Positions 42,708 through 53,233 of a DNA stretch of 64,000 bases are shown in pieces; position 1 is the first letter of the stretch; each line of letters starts with the position of its first letter. Both the position numbers and the translations under genes were made by a program. Below the pieces are notes generated by a model. The model was not told the origin of the DNA, searched no databases, and saw nothing but the letters and a program-made list of their open reading frames with translations. Location of the stretch: NCBI GenBank assembly GCA_022605425.2, contig JAKIMF020000005.1, forward strand, positions 964,501 to 1,028,500, read 5' to 3'. This stretch comes from Hamiltosporidium tvaerminnensis (taxonomy: Eukaryota > Microsporidia > Dubosqiidae).

Positions 42708-45233
42708 CTAATTTTTTGTAGCCTCATAATATGTGCAAAGAGATATAGAACGTAAATCTGATTGGAAAATAAAATTGATTACATTTAAAACATGAATATC
42801 ATTTTTTAAATTTGCATTTTCTTTCAAAGGAAATATCGCTTTAGAAAAAATATCGATCAAATGACCTACAAGTTTCGGGTCTTCGGAATTGCATTTCATA
42901 TTCATAATCAGATTTTTAATTTTTTCAATCATTTTGATTCTTTCATATCCGATCGCAAATTTCATTAAATCTAAAATACTATCCAATTTTTTCTTATCAT
43001 TTTTTAATTTTTTGTTTAATAAAATTTTTCTATAGTGATGAGGTATTATACCATTCATCGTTTCTCTTATATAAAACAAAACAACCCCTAAATTTGTTAA
43101 AACATTAGTTTCTTCTATTTTGTAATATTCCTGCTTTTCAATTTTTTTAATCTTTTCTTTTACATCAGCGTTGTTGATTTCCTTTATAAAACCGTATGTG
43201 CATGAAATATTACTTATGATTAAAAAATCAATGAGCTTAAAAATAAAGTTATCTATAGAGTTGACTACTCTATTTCTCTTTATTCTATAACATCCGAAAA
43301 GAGATTTGAACCATTTTTTTACACCAGATTCGTTTTGTTCAATTTTTCTATCAAGCAATTTTCTATAATGCTCTTCAATTTTAATCCTGTCCTCTCTATC
43401 TAATAAGGAAGTATCTACACTCATCACATCACTTTTTTTAAATGTCAAAATATTCTTTTTTAACATTCTTTTCTTGTTATAAGGAGGAATATGGACGTTT
43501 TCGCGAGATACGATTTGTTTCAGCACCATTTTATATAAAATTTCTTGTTTTTCAGAACGCCTTATCATATTTTGAAATTCTGATTTTTCATTCCCAGTAT
43601 ATTCACGCTTAACAAAGGAATCAACAGGTATAATCTCTCTAATATTAGGCTTATGAAAATTTTCTACTTCTAAGCCTGAATTTTTATCCATTTTACATTC
43701 TGATCCATCAAATTCGTACGCTGTCTCTTTATTAGTATCCTTTTCTGTGCCTATGCAGTATTCCTCTTTTAATTCTGCTTGAACATCAACTAATTTCGTT
43801 TTCTCATTTATTACATTTATTAAACATTCTTTTTTTAAATTATCACCATCAAAGTTATTATCCGAACATTGTTTACTATCAGTTTCTTTGCTTAAAGCTA
43901 TAATATTAGATGAATTAATCATCAGAATTTTGTCAATAAAGGATTCTTCATTAGAATTTTTATTTTCGGATCTAAAATTTTCAAACGCTTTTTTATATTC
44001 ATTACTTTCTTTGTTCTGGTCTAGATTCAAATGAACAATACTTAGCACTTTTTTAGTTTCCTCCAGTTCGTCTATTATTTTACAGCCCAAATTTCCCATA
44101 CGCTCCTTGTTTTGTCGAATTATTTTTTCGGTTTGGCTTCCTTCAATCCCCTCATCTTCAATAGGTATTATTTTAGCTTCATTACTTCTAATTTTAAAAT
44201 CAGATTCCATTTCTTGCTTATCACTATGGTTCTTATCCCAATTATTATATTCTTTTTTAATGTTAATTTTCTTTGCCTCTTTAATAAAAAATTTTTGTAT
44301 CGTATAATTATTATTTTCTCTACCCTTCTCTAATTCCCCAGATACATTGCGATGAACGAATTCTTCCTCTTTTTGTAAGTTTTCATAGTTTATAACACAT
44401 TTTTGCTCTAGCATTATATTCTTTACATTCCTATTTAAAGGTATACTTCCGCTATCAACAGATTTTTTATTCTCCGGTTTTACATTTTCCTTCAATCCAA
44501 CAATCTCCTCGGGCTTTATCCATCGAGTCAATCTTCTTTTGGCCTTTTTCCTTTTTTGATTCTCTACCTTATTAACCTTATAAGGCACAATGGAAAATGT
44601 ATTTGTGGTTTTTGCGGCCATATGATACTCACTATCGCCGGGGATTTTTTCTATCTCTTTATCTTTAAAATATTTTATTTTTTCCACTGATGCTTTTGGA
44701 CAGATATACTTTTTTGCAATTTCTGATACAGATAAAACACTTTTTTCGTCTCTGGCCTCGCCGTTTAAAGTATCTGTAGATATATTTTGAATATTAGAAA
44801 TTCTTTTATCTTCTAACACCTCGTTGCTCATAATTTTCTTTATTAAAAATCTGGCCACTGGAAGATTCTTGTTTATAAGACCACTATCATTTTTGTGAAG
44901 CCCAATCATGATCTTGAACTCATTATTTCTAAAAAAATCATCTTTTTGCGACGACTTATTGGTTTCTACACACTCACGTAATTTTAAACCATTTTTCTTC
45001 ACAGAATTCGCCGCAACTTCTTCTTCGATTTCAAATTGACACCTCATTTGTCTTTCCGCCAAACTATTATCAATTTTTTCATTGGATATTGAAACAACCT
45101 GGTTCTTTCCCGTGTTTTTTATATACCCTGTCATATATTTGTTTATTGATAATTTTTTATTTATACATTTTGTTTTTTGAAATTTTGAAACAGTTTGAAT
45201 TAAATGCCAATTGATTTCAGCTTGATAAGGCAT
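42708..45233 (-). CDS. Lys/Glu-rich protein with divergent C-terminal RhoGAP-like domain
   Basis: An 841-residue protein from the first ATG (45233); the frame stays open upstream only through a GTG. Residues 1-640 are charged and low in hydrophobics, probably largely disordered, with basic clusters such as QKRKKAKRRLTRW. The last 190 residues are compact and helical. They can be laid on a RhoGAP domain: IDNFIFKLIDFLI for the first helix, TYGFIKEIN where G-I-F-R-x-S-G carries the arginine finger (here Lys), then NVLTNLGVVLFYIRETMNGIIPHHY matching the L-L-K-x-x-L-R-x-L-P-x-P segment, and KLVGHLIDIFSKAIFP matching N-L-A-x-x-F-x-P. If correct it would bind Rho/Rac-type GTPases, but without the arginine finger GAP activity is doubtful. 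The family call is by eye; it may instead be a lineage-specific protein. Confidence 0.6.
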   Translation of the reverse strand: MPYQAEINWHLIQTVSKFQKTKCINKKLSINKYMTGYIKNTGKNQVVSISNEKIDNSLAERQMRCQFEIEEEVAANSVKKNGLKLRECVETNKSSQKDDFFRNNEFKIMIGLHKNDSGLINKNLPVARFLIKKIMSNEVLEDKRISNIQNISTDTLNGEARDEKSVLSVSEIAKKYICPKASVEKIKYFKDKEIEKIPGDSEYHMAAKTTNTFSIVPYKVNKVENQKRKKAKRRLTRWIKPEEIVGLKENVKPENKKSVDSGSIPLNRNVKNIMLEQKCVINYENLQKEEEFVHRNVSGELEKGRENNNYTIQKFFIKEAKKINIKKEYNNWDKNHSDKQEMESDFKIRSNEAKIIPIEDEGIEGSQTEKIIRQNKERMGNLGCKIIDELEETKKVLSIVHLNLDQNKESNEYKKAFENFRSENKNSNEESFIDKILMINSSNIIALSKETDSKQCSDNNFDGDNLKKECLINVINEKTKLVDVQAELKEEYCIGTEKDTNKETAYEFDGSECKMDKNSGLEVENFHKPNIREIIPVDSFVKREYTGNEKSEFQNMIRRSEKQEILYKMVLKQIVSRENVHIPPYNKKRMLKKNILTFKKSDVMSVDTSLLDREDRIKIEEHYRKLLDRKIEQNESGVKKWFKSLFGCYRIKRNRVVNSIDNFIFKLIDFLIISNISCTYGFIKEINNADVKEKIKKIEKQEYYKIEETNVLTNLGVVLFYIRETMNGIIPHHYRKILLNKKLKNDKKKLDSILDLMKFAIGYERIKMIEKIKNLIMNMKCNSEDPKLVGHLIDIFSKAIFPLKENANLKNDIHVLNVINFIFQSDLRSISLCTYYEATKN

Positions 45234-48200
45234 GAAATTGATTAAAAAAATCACAACTTTCTTGATCCTTAATTTCCATTTGCAATATTAAGTATTTAGA
45301 ATATATTTTCGTTTTAGATAACATTTTTAATGTATAAAACATATAGATATATCTAAATTATATTAAAAATATCTGCTTATACCTATTTTTTAATTGTTTT
45401 GTTTGGAATCAACTTAAAGAATCAATACAAACTTTGTAAAAAAGTTGTACGAAACTTTATAAATATTGTTCCATATAAGGAAATTTATAGGTATTATATT
45501 CTTTATTTTTTGTTTATATATAAAGAACAAATTTTCAATGTTTTAAATACACAAAAAAAAGTGTATATAAACATTTAAACTTACAAAATTCAAAATTTTG
45601 TGCACCTGGCTTAAAAATGAGGTTATATAAGTAAAACTTTTATATATTTTTTAAATAATCAATATAATTGCAGCTAAATATGTGCTTTGGTTTCTAAACC
45701 AAATTTTCACCGAGATTTAATTTCTATTAGAATATTTATAGTTATAACACAGACAAAAGATTAAAGATCGAAGTTTGATCTGCAAAATATGAATTAGAAA
45801 TTAGTATTTTTAGAATTTATTTAAAACTTTGTACAGTGTTTGAGTTTATATTGCCATTTTATTGTAATAGATAGCCTTTTCTTTTTTGTCTTTTCCTAAA
45901 ATAAAAAGTCCTGTGTGTATTTAAAACAAGTATTTTTAGTAGTAAAATATATGAAAGGCATCTCATTTTGTAATCATTTGATATTTGATCTAAAAGTCAA
46001 ATATTTCTTGATCTCACTTGCTCCTTTGACTATGTTTTTTACTTGGGTAATTTCAATAGTCAATTCCTTTCTTATTCCCTTTTTTCATATAAAAAAAAAT
46101 ACTTTGTTGCCAAATTTCTATGAAAAGAGAATATTTTATGATATTTCATGTGCAAGAGGTGCTTAAAAAGTGGCTATAGACCCGATAAATACCATTCTTT
46201 TTTTATTGTCTACAACCTTTATATAAATTCTTTTACAACTTTTATAAATTTAATTTGCTCAAACTTTTGTTTAAAAATAAAATTGCGCTAGAAAAATCCA
46301 ATTATATTTAATATTTTAATTTCATATTTTTTTGCAATTATAGCTCCTTTTGTTACGTTAAGTGAATATGATTAACGCAGTATTCAAATTTTAGTCACTG
46401 ATATACCAAATATATCATTTTATTTTTTAATTGAATAATCAGCTGCAAAAAATAGATTTAGTAGATTTATTGCAATAATTTTCTCTTATCTTATAAATTA
46501 TTTCCTTAGAAAAAATATATTCGCCAAATCTAATAATATCTTTGCTATTATCTCTGCTCAGGTATATAAATCTATGTATATTGCAAAAACTTGATTTGCA
46601 CGATACTTAGAAAGTATTTCAATGTGTACTTTTTACCTAAAATATAAACCAAACTATTATGTTTCTCTTAATTGCACCAAAAACAATAAAGCATATTAAA
46701 AATAGAAATTTCAATATTCTTATATTTAAACTGATACAAATGTACTAAAAATCATGTTTTTCGGCCAAATCTATAGATTCTTTTATACCAAGATCTTCCT
46801 CAGGGCATATTTACAAGGAAAACAAGCAGATGTTCTTTAAAAAGAGACTTTAACATATATCTTTGCATATTTGAGATATCTTGTACGATTTTGGTAACTT
46901 AACAACCCATCAGGGTTTTATAGGCTACACATAATCTCGTAGAAGATTAAATTGATGCTTCTTGACAATGTATTTCTTAGTTTTAGTTTCTATTCTTTAA
47001 AAAACGACCATAGATAAACATTCTACATCATTCCTTGCAAAATCATCATGATTATTTTTTTGGATGAATATACACATGGGCTTGTATAAAATGAAGCAGA
47101 AATTAGAAATTATTTTCTGATTTGATATAAATTTCATCAAATAAAATGCTAAGCATAAATTATTGAAACAAAAACGGCATTAGATGAGATTTTACGGATG
47201 TGACCGGATCTAAACCAGTTTTTTAGAAATCCAAATCCACATTAGAACTGTTTTGATTGAATTTTTTTTAGATTGGGCATTCCGCTAAAAAATATAATAT
47301 ATATTACCTATTAAATGCAAAATATTCAAACATACGTATAATATTTCGTAATCGTACACTCATAAATGTATAATTAGTAACAAAAAGAAAAAAATTTAAG
47401 ATATATAGATATAGAAATAATATGACCAATTTAATTTTAGAAACTTCGATCTGGGCAAATAATATATATCGATAATTGAAGAAATGATGAACTGACTCAA
47501 ACATATTTTTTCTCAAATTAGAAGTGAAATCAAAAAATATGTTTTTAATGAAATTACAGATATTTTCTTCTACCTTCATGTCATTCTAAACAGCACTAGT
47601 CAGAAAATACAAAAGAAATAAACACAATAGATGTCTCTCTGATTATGTTTTCTTAGATTCATTTACCTCATGATTCAAGGTAACCAAAGCTTTGGTATCA
47701 AGAAAATTATAATTTTTTTGTATTTTTTTAGTGGGGAAAAACCCACAATAGTCCAAAATTCATAATCGCTTTACACAGTTAAAATAAACTTTAAAAGGCA
47801 AATATTTAGCTCAAACGTATATTTAATCCACTAATATTTCTAAAATTCGAGTTTTAATTTTCTTTAAAATATATTTATAGTCTATCTTATTATCCAGGAA
47901 TTTCTCAATTATATTCTACAATTTTTCATAAATAATTCTTATACAACTTTTATATCTAAACATAATTATATATCAAACTTAGTCATTATTATAAATTTAA
48001 TTTTAAATACACATTCATATCTATAAAAGTCGTTTACACTGATTTAATTTGAATTCATACTTTTTATTTTCTTATTTAAGCATCTAAGATTATAATTTTT
48101 ACCTTTTACTTTAGTTTTACTACTATTTGAATGTTAAAAATTAAGGAGTAATAACATTGCGCATTCTTTTTGTATCCTTTTTTTAAGTCAATTTCGAAGA

Positions 48201-49936
48201 AAATTTTAATCCGTTTAACCATCGATAAATTGTATTTTATTCTAAGCTATATAATTATAGAAAAATTGATTATTAAATGGATTTATGATTTTTGAGATAA
48301 ACTATAAAATTTAATAAAATTTTGTTTCAATAGTGTAGGTTTGACTATATAGTGTAATCTTTATAACCTAATTTTTGTCAGAAAAACCGAACTTTATTGA
48401 AATGATTAATGTTTTACGTAAATATGCTTCGTATTTGTGCAAAGTTTAATTTTTTTTACAGCAAGGATAATAAAATATATCCAAATCAATGTCTCTCAAC
48501 ATTTAGATAAGAAGAACAAAATAAAATTCTATGTTTTAGAAAAAAAAACCAATTTCATATAAATTTGTGGTTGTGATAAACAAAAATGAATTAGAATCTT
48601 TTAAAAAGAGTAATTAAAGTTAAATTTTGTAAAAAGAATATTTTTAAAGATTTTAATTATTAAATTTATTAAAAATTGTTTCATAAACTCAGCTAAAAAA
48701 AATCAATTTTTTAATTTTTATTCAGCCAAGAATCTATTTTTTTACATTTTTCGAACGCGAAAAGCATACACATATATAAATTTAATCATTATCCAAATTT
48801 TGACATCAATTTAAATTGTTTAAAACATTCCTCTGTATATTTTTATACGCATTCGGATACTTAAAGCTATTCTTTCTCTTTGGAGTAGAAGGAATTATAT
48901 TTAAGCTTGGTCTATAAAAAAAAAGGTCTCAGTGTTTTTGCCTTTACATCTAAATTTGTATTTGGTTTAGTAGTTTTATTAAAATTTTAATTTTGTTTGG
49001 TCTCATAAAGAATGCTGGGCACAATACAATAAAAATTATTAAGTCGACATAATATATGTCTGCTATAAATATGCCTAAGAAATATTGCTGTACATTAATC
49101 GTATAAAATTTGAAATTAGGGCTTAAAGTTTTAAAGATGTTCGAAATTATTTTTTAAAATGCTTATTCCATTCACTTCACAATAACTTACATCGGTTCCC
49201 AAAATGGTAACTTTAAATTAATGGCAGAAAATAGAATGACACAACCACTACAACACGTATGAAAAAACAAACATTTGAATTTATATGACACATATTAGCT
49301 ATTTATATATTAAATCCATTATTTATATCCGTATGACTAGAAAAAACTATTTGCTGCATTATATTTATAAAAGTGATTTTGTTTGAATCTTTGTATTTTA
49401 TTGAAGACTAAAAAATATTTGTTGTAGGTTCAATTCAATTAACAAATTTGCTCTTTCACTTTATTTCTCTATTAAGATTTTTTTGTGCTTCTTCGTGTGA
49501 AGTTTATTGCTTTTTATAGAATTTTCAGGCGGTTATTAGTGATTATTTACGTTAGTTCTTTTATTACTCAATCTAAATATTCGGTTTAATTACTTGTTTT
49601 CGAGATTGAAAGTTCCTTTGAATTTTCAAAAAGGTAAAATTCTATCTAAAATAGCAATACGACTAAATTTATTGGCATCTCTCACGTAGAAAATCATAGC
49701 TTTTACTGTAATTTCCGCTACAGAAGAAGATAAATCACTGTTGCATAAATCCTTTAAATTATACGAACTTTTGGACATAGAAAGTATTCTAATAGTTCAG
49801 TTAAGAAACCAAAAGGTGTTCATAAAGATACACAATAATTTTTTTTCATTTTCTAATAATAAAATTCTTTTTAATAATCTTAATCTCTCGTTTATAATTC
49901 CTTCTGTCTCTTTAATATCCATATTTTATTTCTAAT
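45234..49936. other. 4.7-kb gene-poor intergenic DNA
   Basis: No gene supported. One ATG-started frame on the minus strand (47304-47579, 91 codons, hydrophobic C-terminal half) is within chance length for this base composition and resembles nothing I know. No repeat copies were recognised. Confidence 0.5.
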
Positions 49937-50640
49937 TCGACTCTTCATTTATGTTCATTGTCGTTTCCTAAAGAAGGTTTCTTTGTTGTAATAAGAGGTG
50001 TATTATTTCTTGTAGTAACATGTTTACCAAATTTGCCTCATTATTCGCTTATTTGAGATGTGTTGCTTCCTCATTTTTCTAACTATCACTTCCGCGGTGC
50101 TACCGCCCTTGGAAACTCCGGGCCTTCTTAACGACTCTCCCATATTCGTCTCAATCGTGTATTCAGTTTTTCTGTTGTAATACACTGATTTTTCTTAGAT
50201 CCCATTCTTTTCACTTTTCTTTAGGCTCTTTTATTACACCCATCGGCACTCCTTCGAAGCCTTCATCTCCATTTTATCCTGAATCGTGTTCCCTTGGTTA
50301 ATCAAAAGAAATTGTTTCGACCCTCTTCCTGTGTACTTTTTACTAGATACATGTCTATGTTTTCATAGGTATTTGCAGTGTTTCAATATACGTCTTGCGG
50401 TGTTCAAAATATCGTTCAGGGCTATCACATAACGAACTATCTTACAAATTCATTTACAAATAAAACCTAACTCGTTATATTAGGTCATATTCCTTATTTT
50501 TTCTGTTTTAATTATTTAAGTGGGTTTTGGAAATCGATTCCAACATCAATGAAAGCTATCATATTCGTCTATATGTTCAAAATGAATAAATATAGTCTAT
50601 TATTCCGAATTTCGACATAGCCGTTTTATTATACTTTAAC
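49937..50640 (+). repeat. Dispersed repeat family B, copy B2
   Basis: Matches B1 in order: 'cgactcttcatttatgttca' at the start, 'agaaattgtttcgaccctct' near 50307, 'atcgttcagggctatcacat' near 50410, 'aaacctaactcgttatatta' near 50463, and 'ctattattccgaatttcgac' near 50597. 50090-50150 ('ccgcggtgctaccgcccttg') is unusually G+C-rich for this window and may preserve the less decayed source sequence. Confidence 0.65.
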
Positions 50641-53233
50641 TATTATCTTTAGACACTCGGCATTAGAAATTATTCTTGCAGTAAATTACTCTACATTTAT
50701 TGTTATTTGAATTTATATCTAGTTACAGAGTTTAAGTGTCAGCATCTAGCAGTTATTATGTCGCCTCGTTCAATGATATGTACAAATATATGTAAAATAT
50801 TCAGACCGTCAAAATTTTTTTGGGAAAAAATTTAGAGCAAAAAATATAATATATTTAGAAGGTGATCATCTAGCTGAATATTTAACATAGAACTTCGATT
50901 ATAAAGGCCAAAAAAGAGCATTTCGTTATTATCGAAGATAATATTTGCTTAGGAAAAAAATAAGCCAATAATAGTCATTTTGCACTTAAATTACTTTGAT
51001 TAAGAATATTTTCCAGACAGACCAAGCTGTTATTTACATCAGAAAATAAAAACCTGGCTTGCTTGATCAAGAAAACTAAGTGATTCCCAAAGCCAACATA
51101 AATGAATATTTTGGAGCCAAAAGAGCATGTAGTACATTTAAATTTGAAACAAACATATTTATACATAAAACTAAATCCCCGAAAATTAGTATATTTTTAT
51201 AATGAATCTTGTAGATTTCGAAATTTCATGTAATCATAACGAATATTATTGTCTGATTAAAAATCTGATTGACACATATTCTGAATATATATGATATTTA
51301 GGATAATTAAAAAAACATCAGAATTTGTATAAATTAATTTTTGTTTAAAGAACTTTGATGTCTGTACGGAAATACAATCTAAGAAAAAATAAAATTTAAA
51401 TATGTATTTCTTGAACTTTTAACATTACATTATAAAAGAGATATATTTTAAAACCACATAATACAAAACAAAAATTTGGGCTAAACCTATAAATTAGACA
51501 GAAAAGAACGGCTAGCAAAGAAATCTCACGAAACAAGAATAAATACATATGAATCTTGAAAATTTTGTTCAAGTTACAATATGAAAATACATTGTGCTGC
51601 AAACAAATCTCCATATATGCTTTTTTGGTTATTCAGGCTATAATAATTCACCTTTTTGGGGCATAGTAACCGAATTAAAAACTGAGAAGATGATGTCTTC
51701 TAACAGAGATTTTTTTTATAGTGATTAGACAAAAAATGACAATGAATATTTAGAGAGATGCTTGGATTCTTTTATCGTCTAAATGACCAATCAATTGAGC
51801 TAATAACTTCTACAAATTTATACTAACTGCGAATATCAAATAAATGTCGCAGAGGTAGATAAGAATTTTCAAAATATATAGAAGAAGTGAATTAAGAAAA
51901 AATCTAAATAGTATCGCGAAAAATTTATCTATCAAAAATAAATTCCAAAGGAGTCTGCGATATAAATAAAAAAAGAAAGGAAATTATGTGATTTTCGTGA
52001 AAGCATTTTAGGTTTACAGTTACAGTTATTTCCATGAATAACATTTGTGAGATGAAAAATAGGAATAGCTACGCCAAAAACGGATACAAAGCGTCTAAAA
52101 CATACTTAAATTTCCTCTTTAATATTTGCAATCATAATTTTTCGATTTATTATTTTCTAAATGTTGACATGCATATTTTTATTTTATCCTTCCAAGAAAT
52201 TTTGAGAGTTATTTTCAAAAACAAATTAATTTATTTAACCATTTAAGCAATTCCTAACCGATACTTAGTAGATTTAAAAAAAAACACTTCTAATTTCAAA
52301 TCTAGTGTGGACCTTAAAGAGAAATCTATCAGAGATTTTTGGATCTAAAAATATAGAACAAACAAAGCGGGTGCATAATAATAATTCGGACGTCTTTCGT
52401 TTCATATGTAGAGTTTCTAATCATGAAATGATTTTTAAATATCGCTTTTTTACAGGAAAGAATGTAAATTCGCTGGTAAAACAATTAAATTTTTTGCAAG
52501 AAATTATTAGGAGAGTGGCAACAATAAAAGCAAACTGTGAAAATTATACATATATTAAAACTTTAAATCACAAACAATATATTACCTAAGGAATAGAAGG
52601 TAGAAAATACGGAATGTACTTTAGTTTAAATTTCTCTCTATCTGGTATGTCGGCTTTCTAAGTTAAGATAAGCATTGGGACCGAGATTTATGTATAAATA
52701 TGTCCTTACTTTGTTGTCTTTATACAATCTCAATTTATAATTTTGCTGTAAATAGACAAGAAAGTATAATTCATACTATTTTGAATTAGCTTTCAGAAGA
52801 CTTCAAATGTGACTTTGAAGATTAATTGTAAAAATTTTGATGTTTTGATAATAAAAAATTATATTTGCGTTCAATTAAGTAATATTGAACGAAAAAGTAC
52901 TAGATAATGATAACATAATATCTTTTATATTCTTATGGCGTAGTCATTTCAATGTTTATTGTTCAATATATTGAAAACAAAAAAATCAAGGATATTAAGT
53001 CAAAAAGAAATATAATTTTGTAATTCTAAATTTGCAAAAGGTATTGAACATTATTAAAAATTTAAGAAATCCCATAATATTTAAAGATTTCATGAAGATT
53101 AGCATAGAAATATTTAAGAAAATATATTGTAATGGTAAGAATGAAAGAATAAAAAGCAAATAATATACATAAAATTTCAAAATCTAAGTAATAAAAATAT
53201 ATGTTAAAAACCCAAAGACATTCAAAATACACT
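50641..53233. other. Intergenic DNA, no gene supported
   Basis: Several open frames of 60-95 codons occur, including 52305-52589 (+), but that one starts at GTG with no ATG upstream and is of chance length. No repeats or RNA genes recognised. Confidence 0.5.

Noticed and set aside
47304-47579. ATG-started minus-strand ORF of 91 codons with hydrophobic half
   Set aside because: About one such frame is expected by chance in a window this size, and there is no recognisable homology or promoter motif.
52305-52589. Plus-strand ORF of 94 codons
   Set aside because: GTG start with no ATG, chance length, no family resemblance. It could be a gene remnant but the evidence is too thin.
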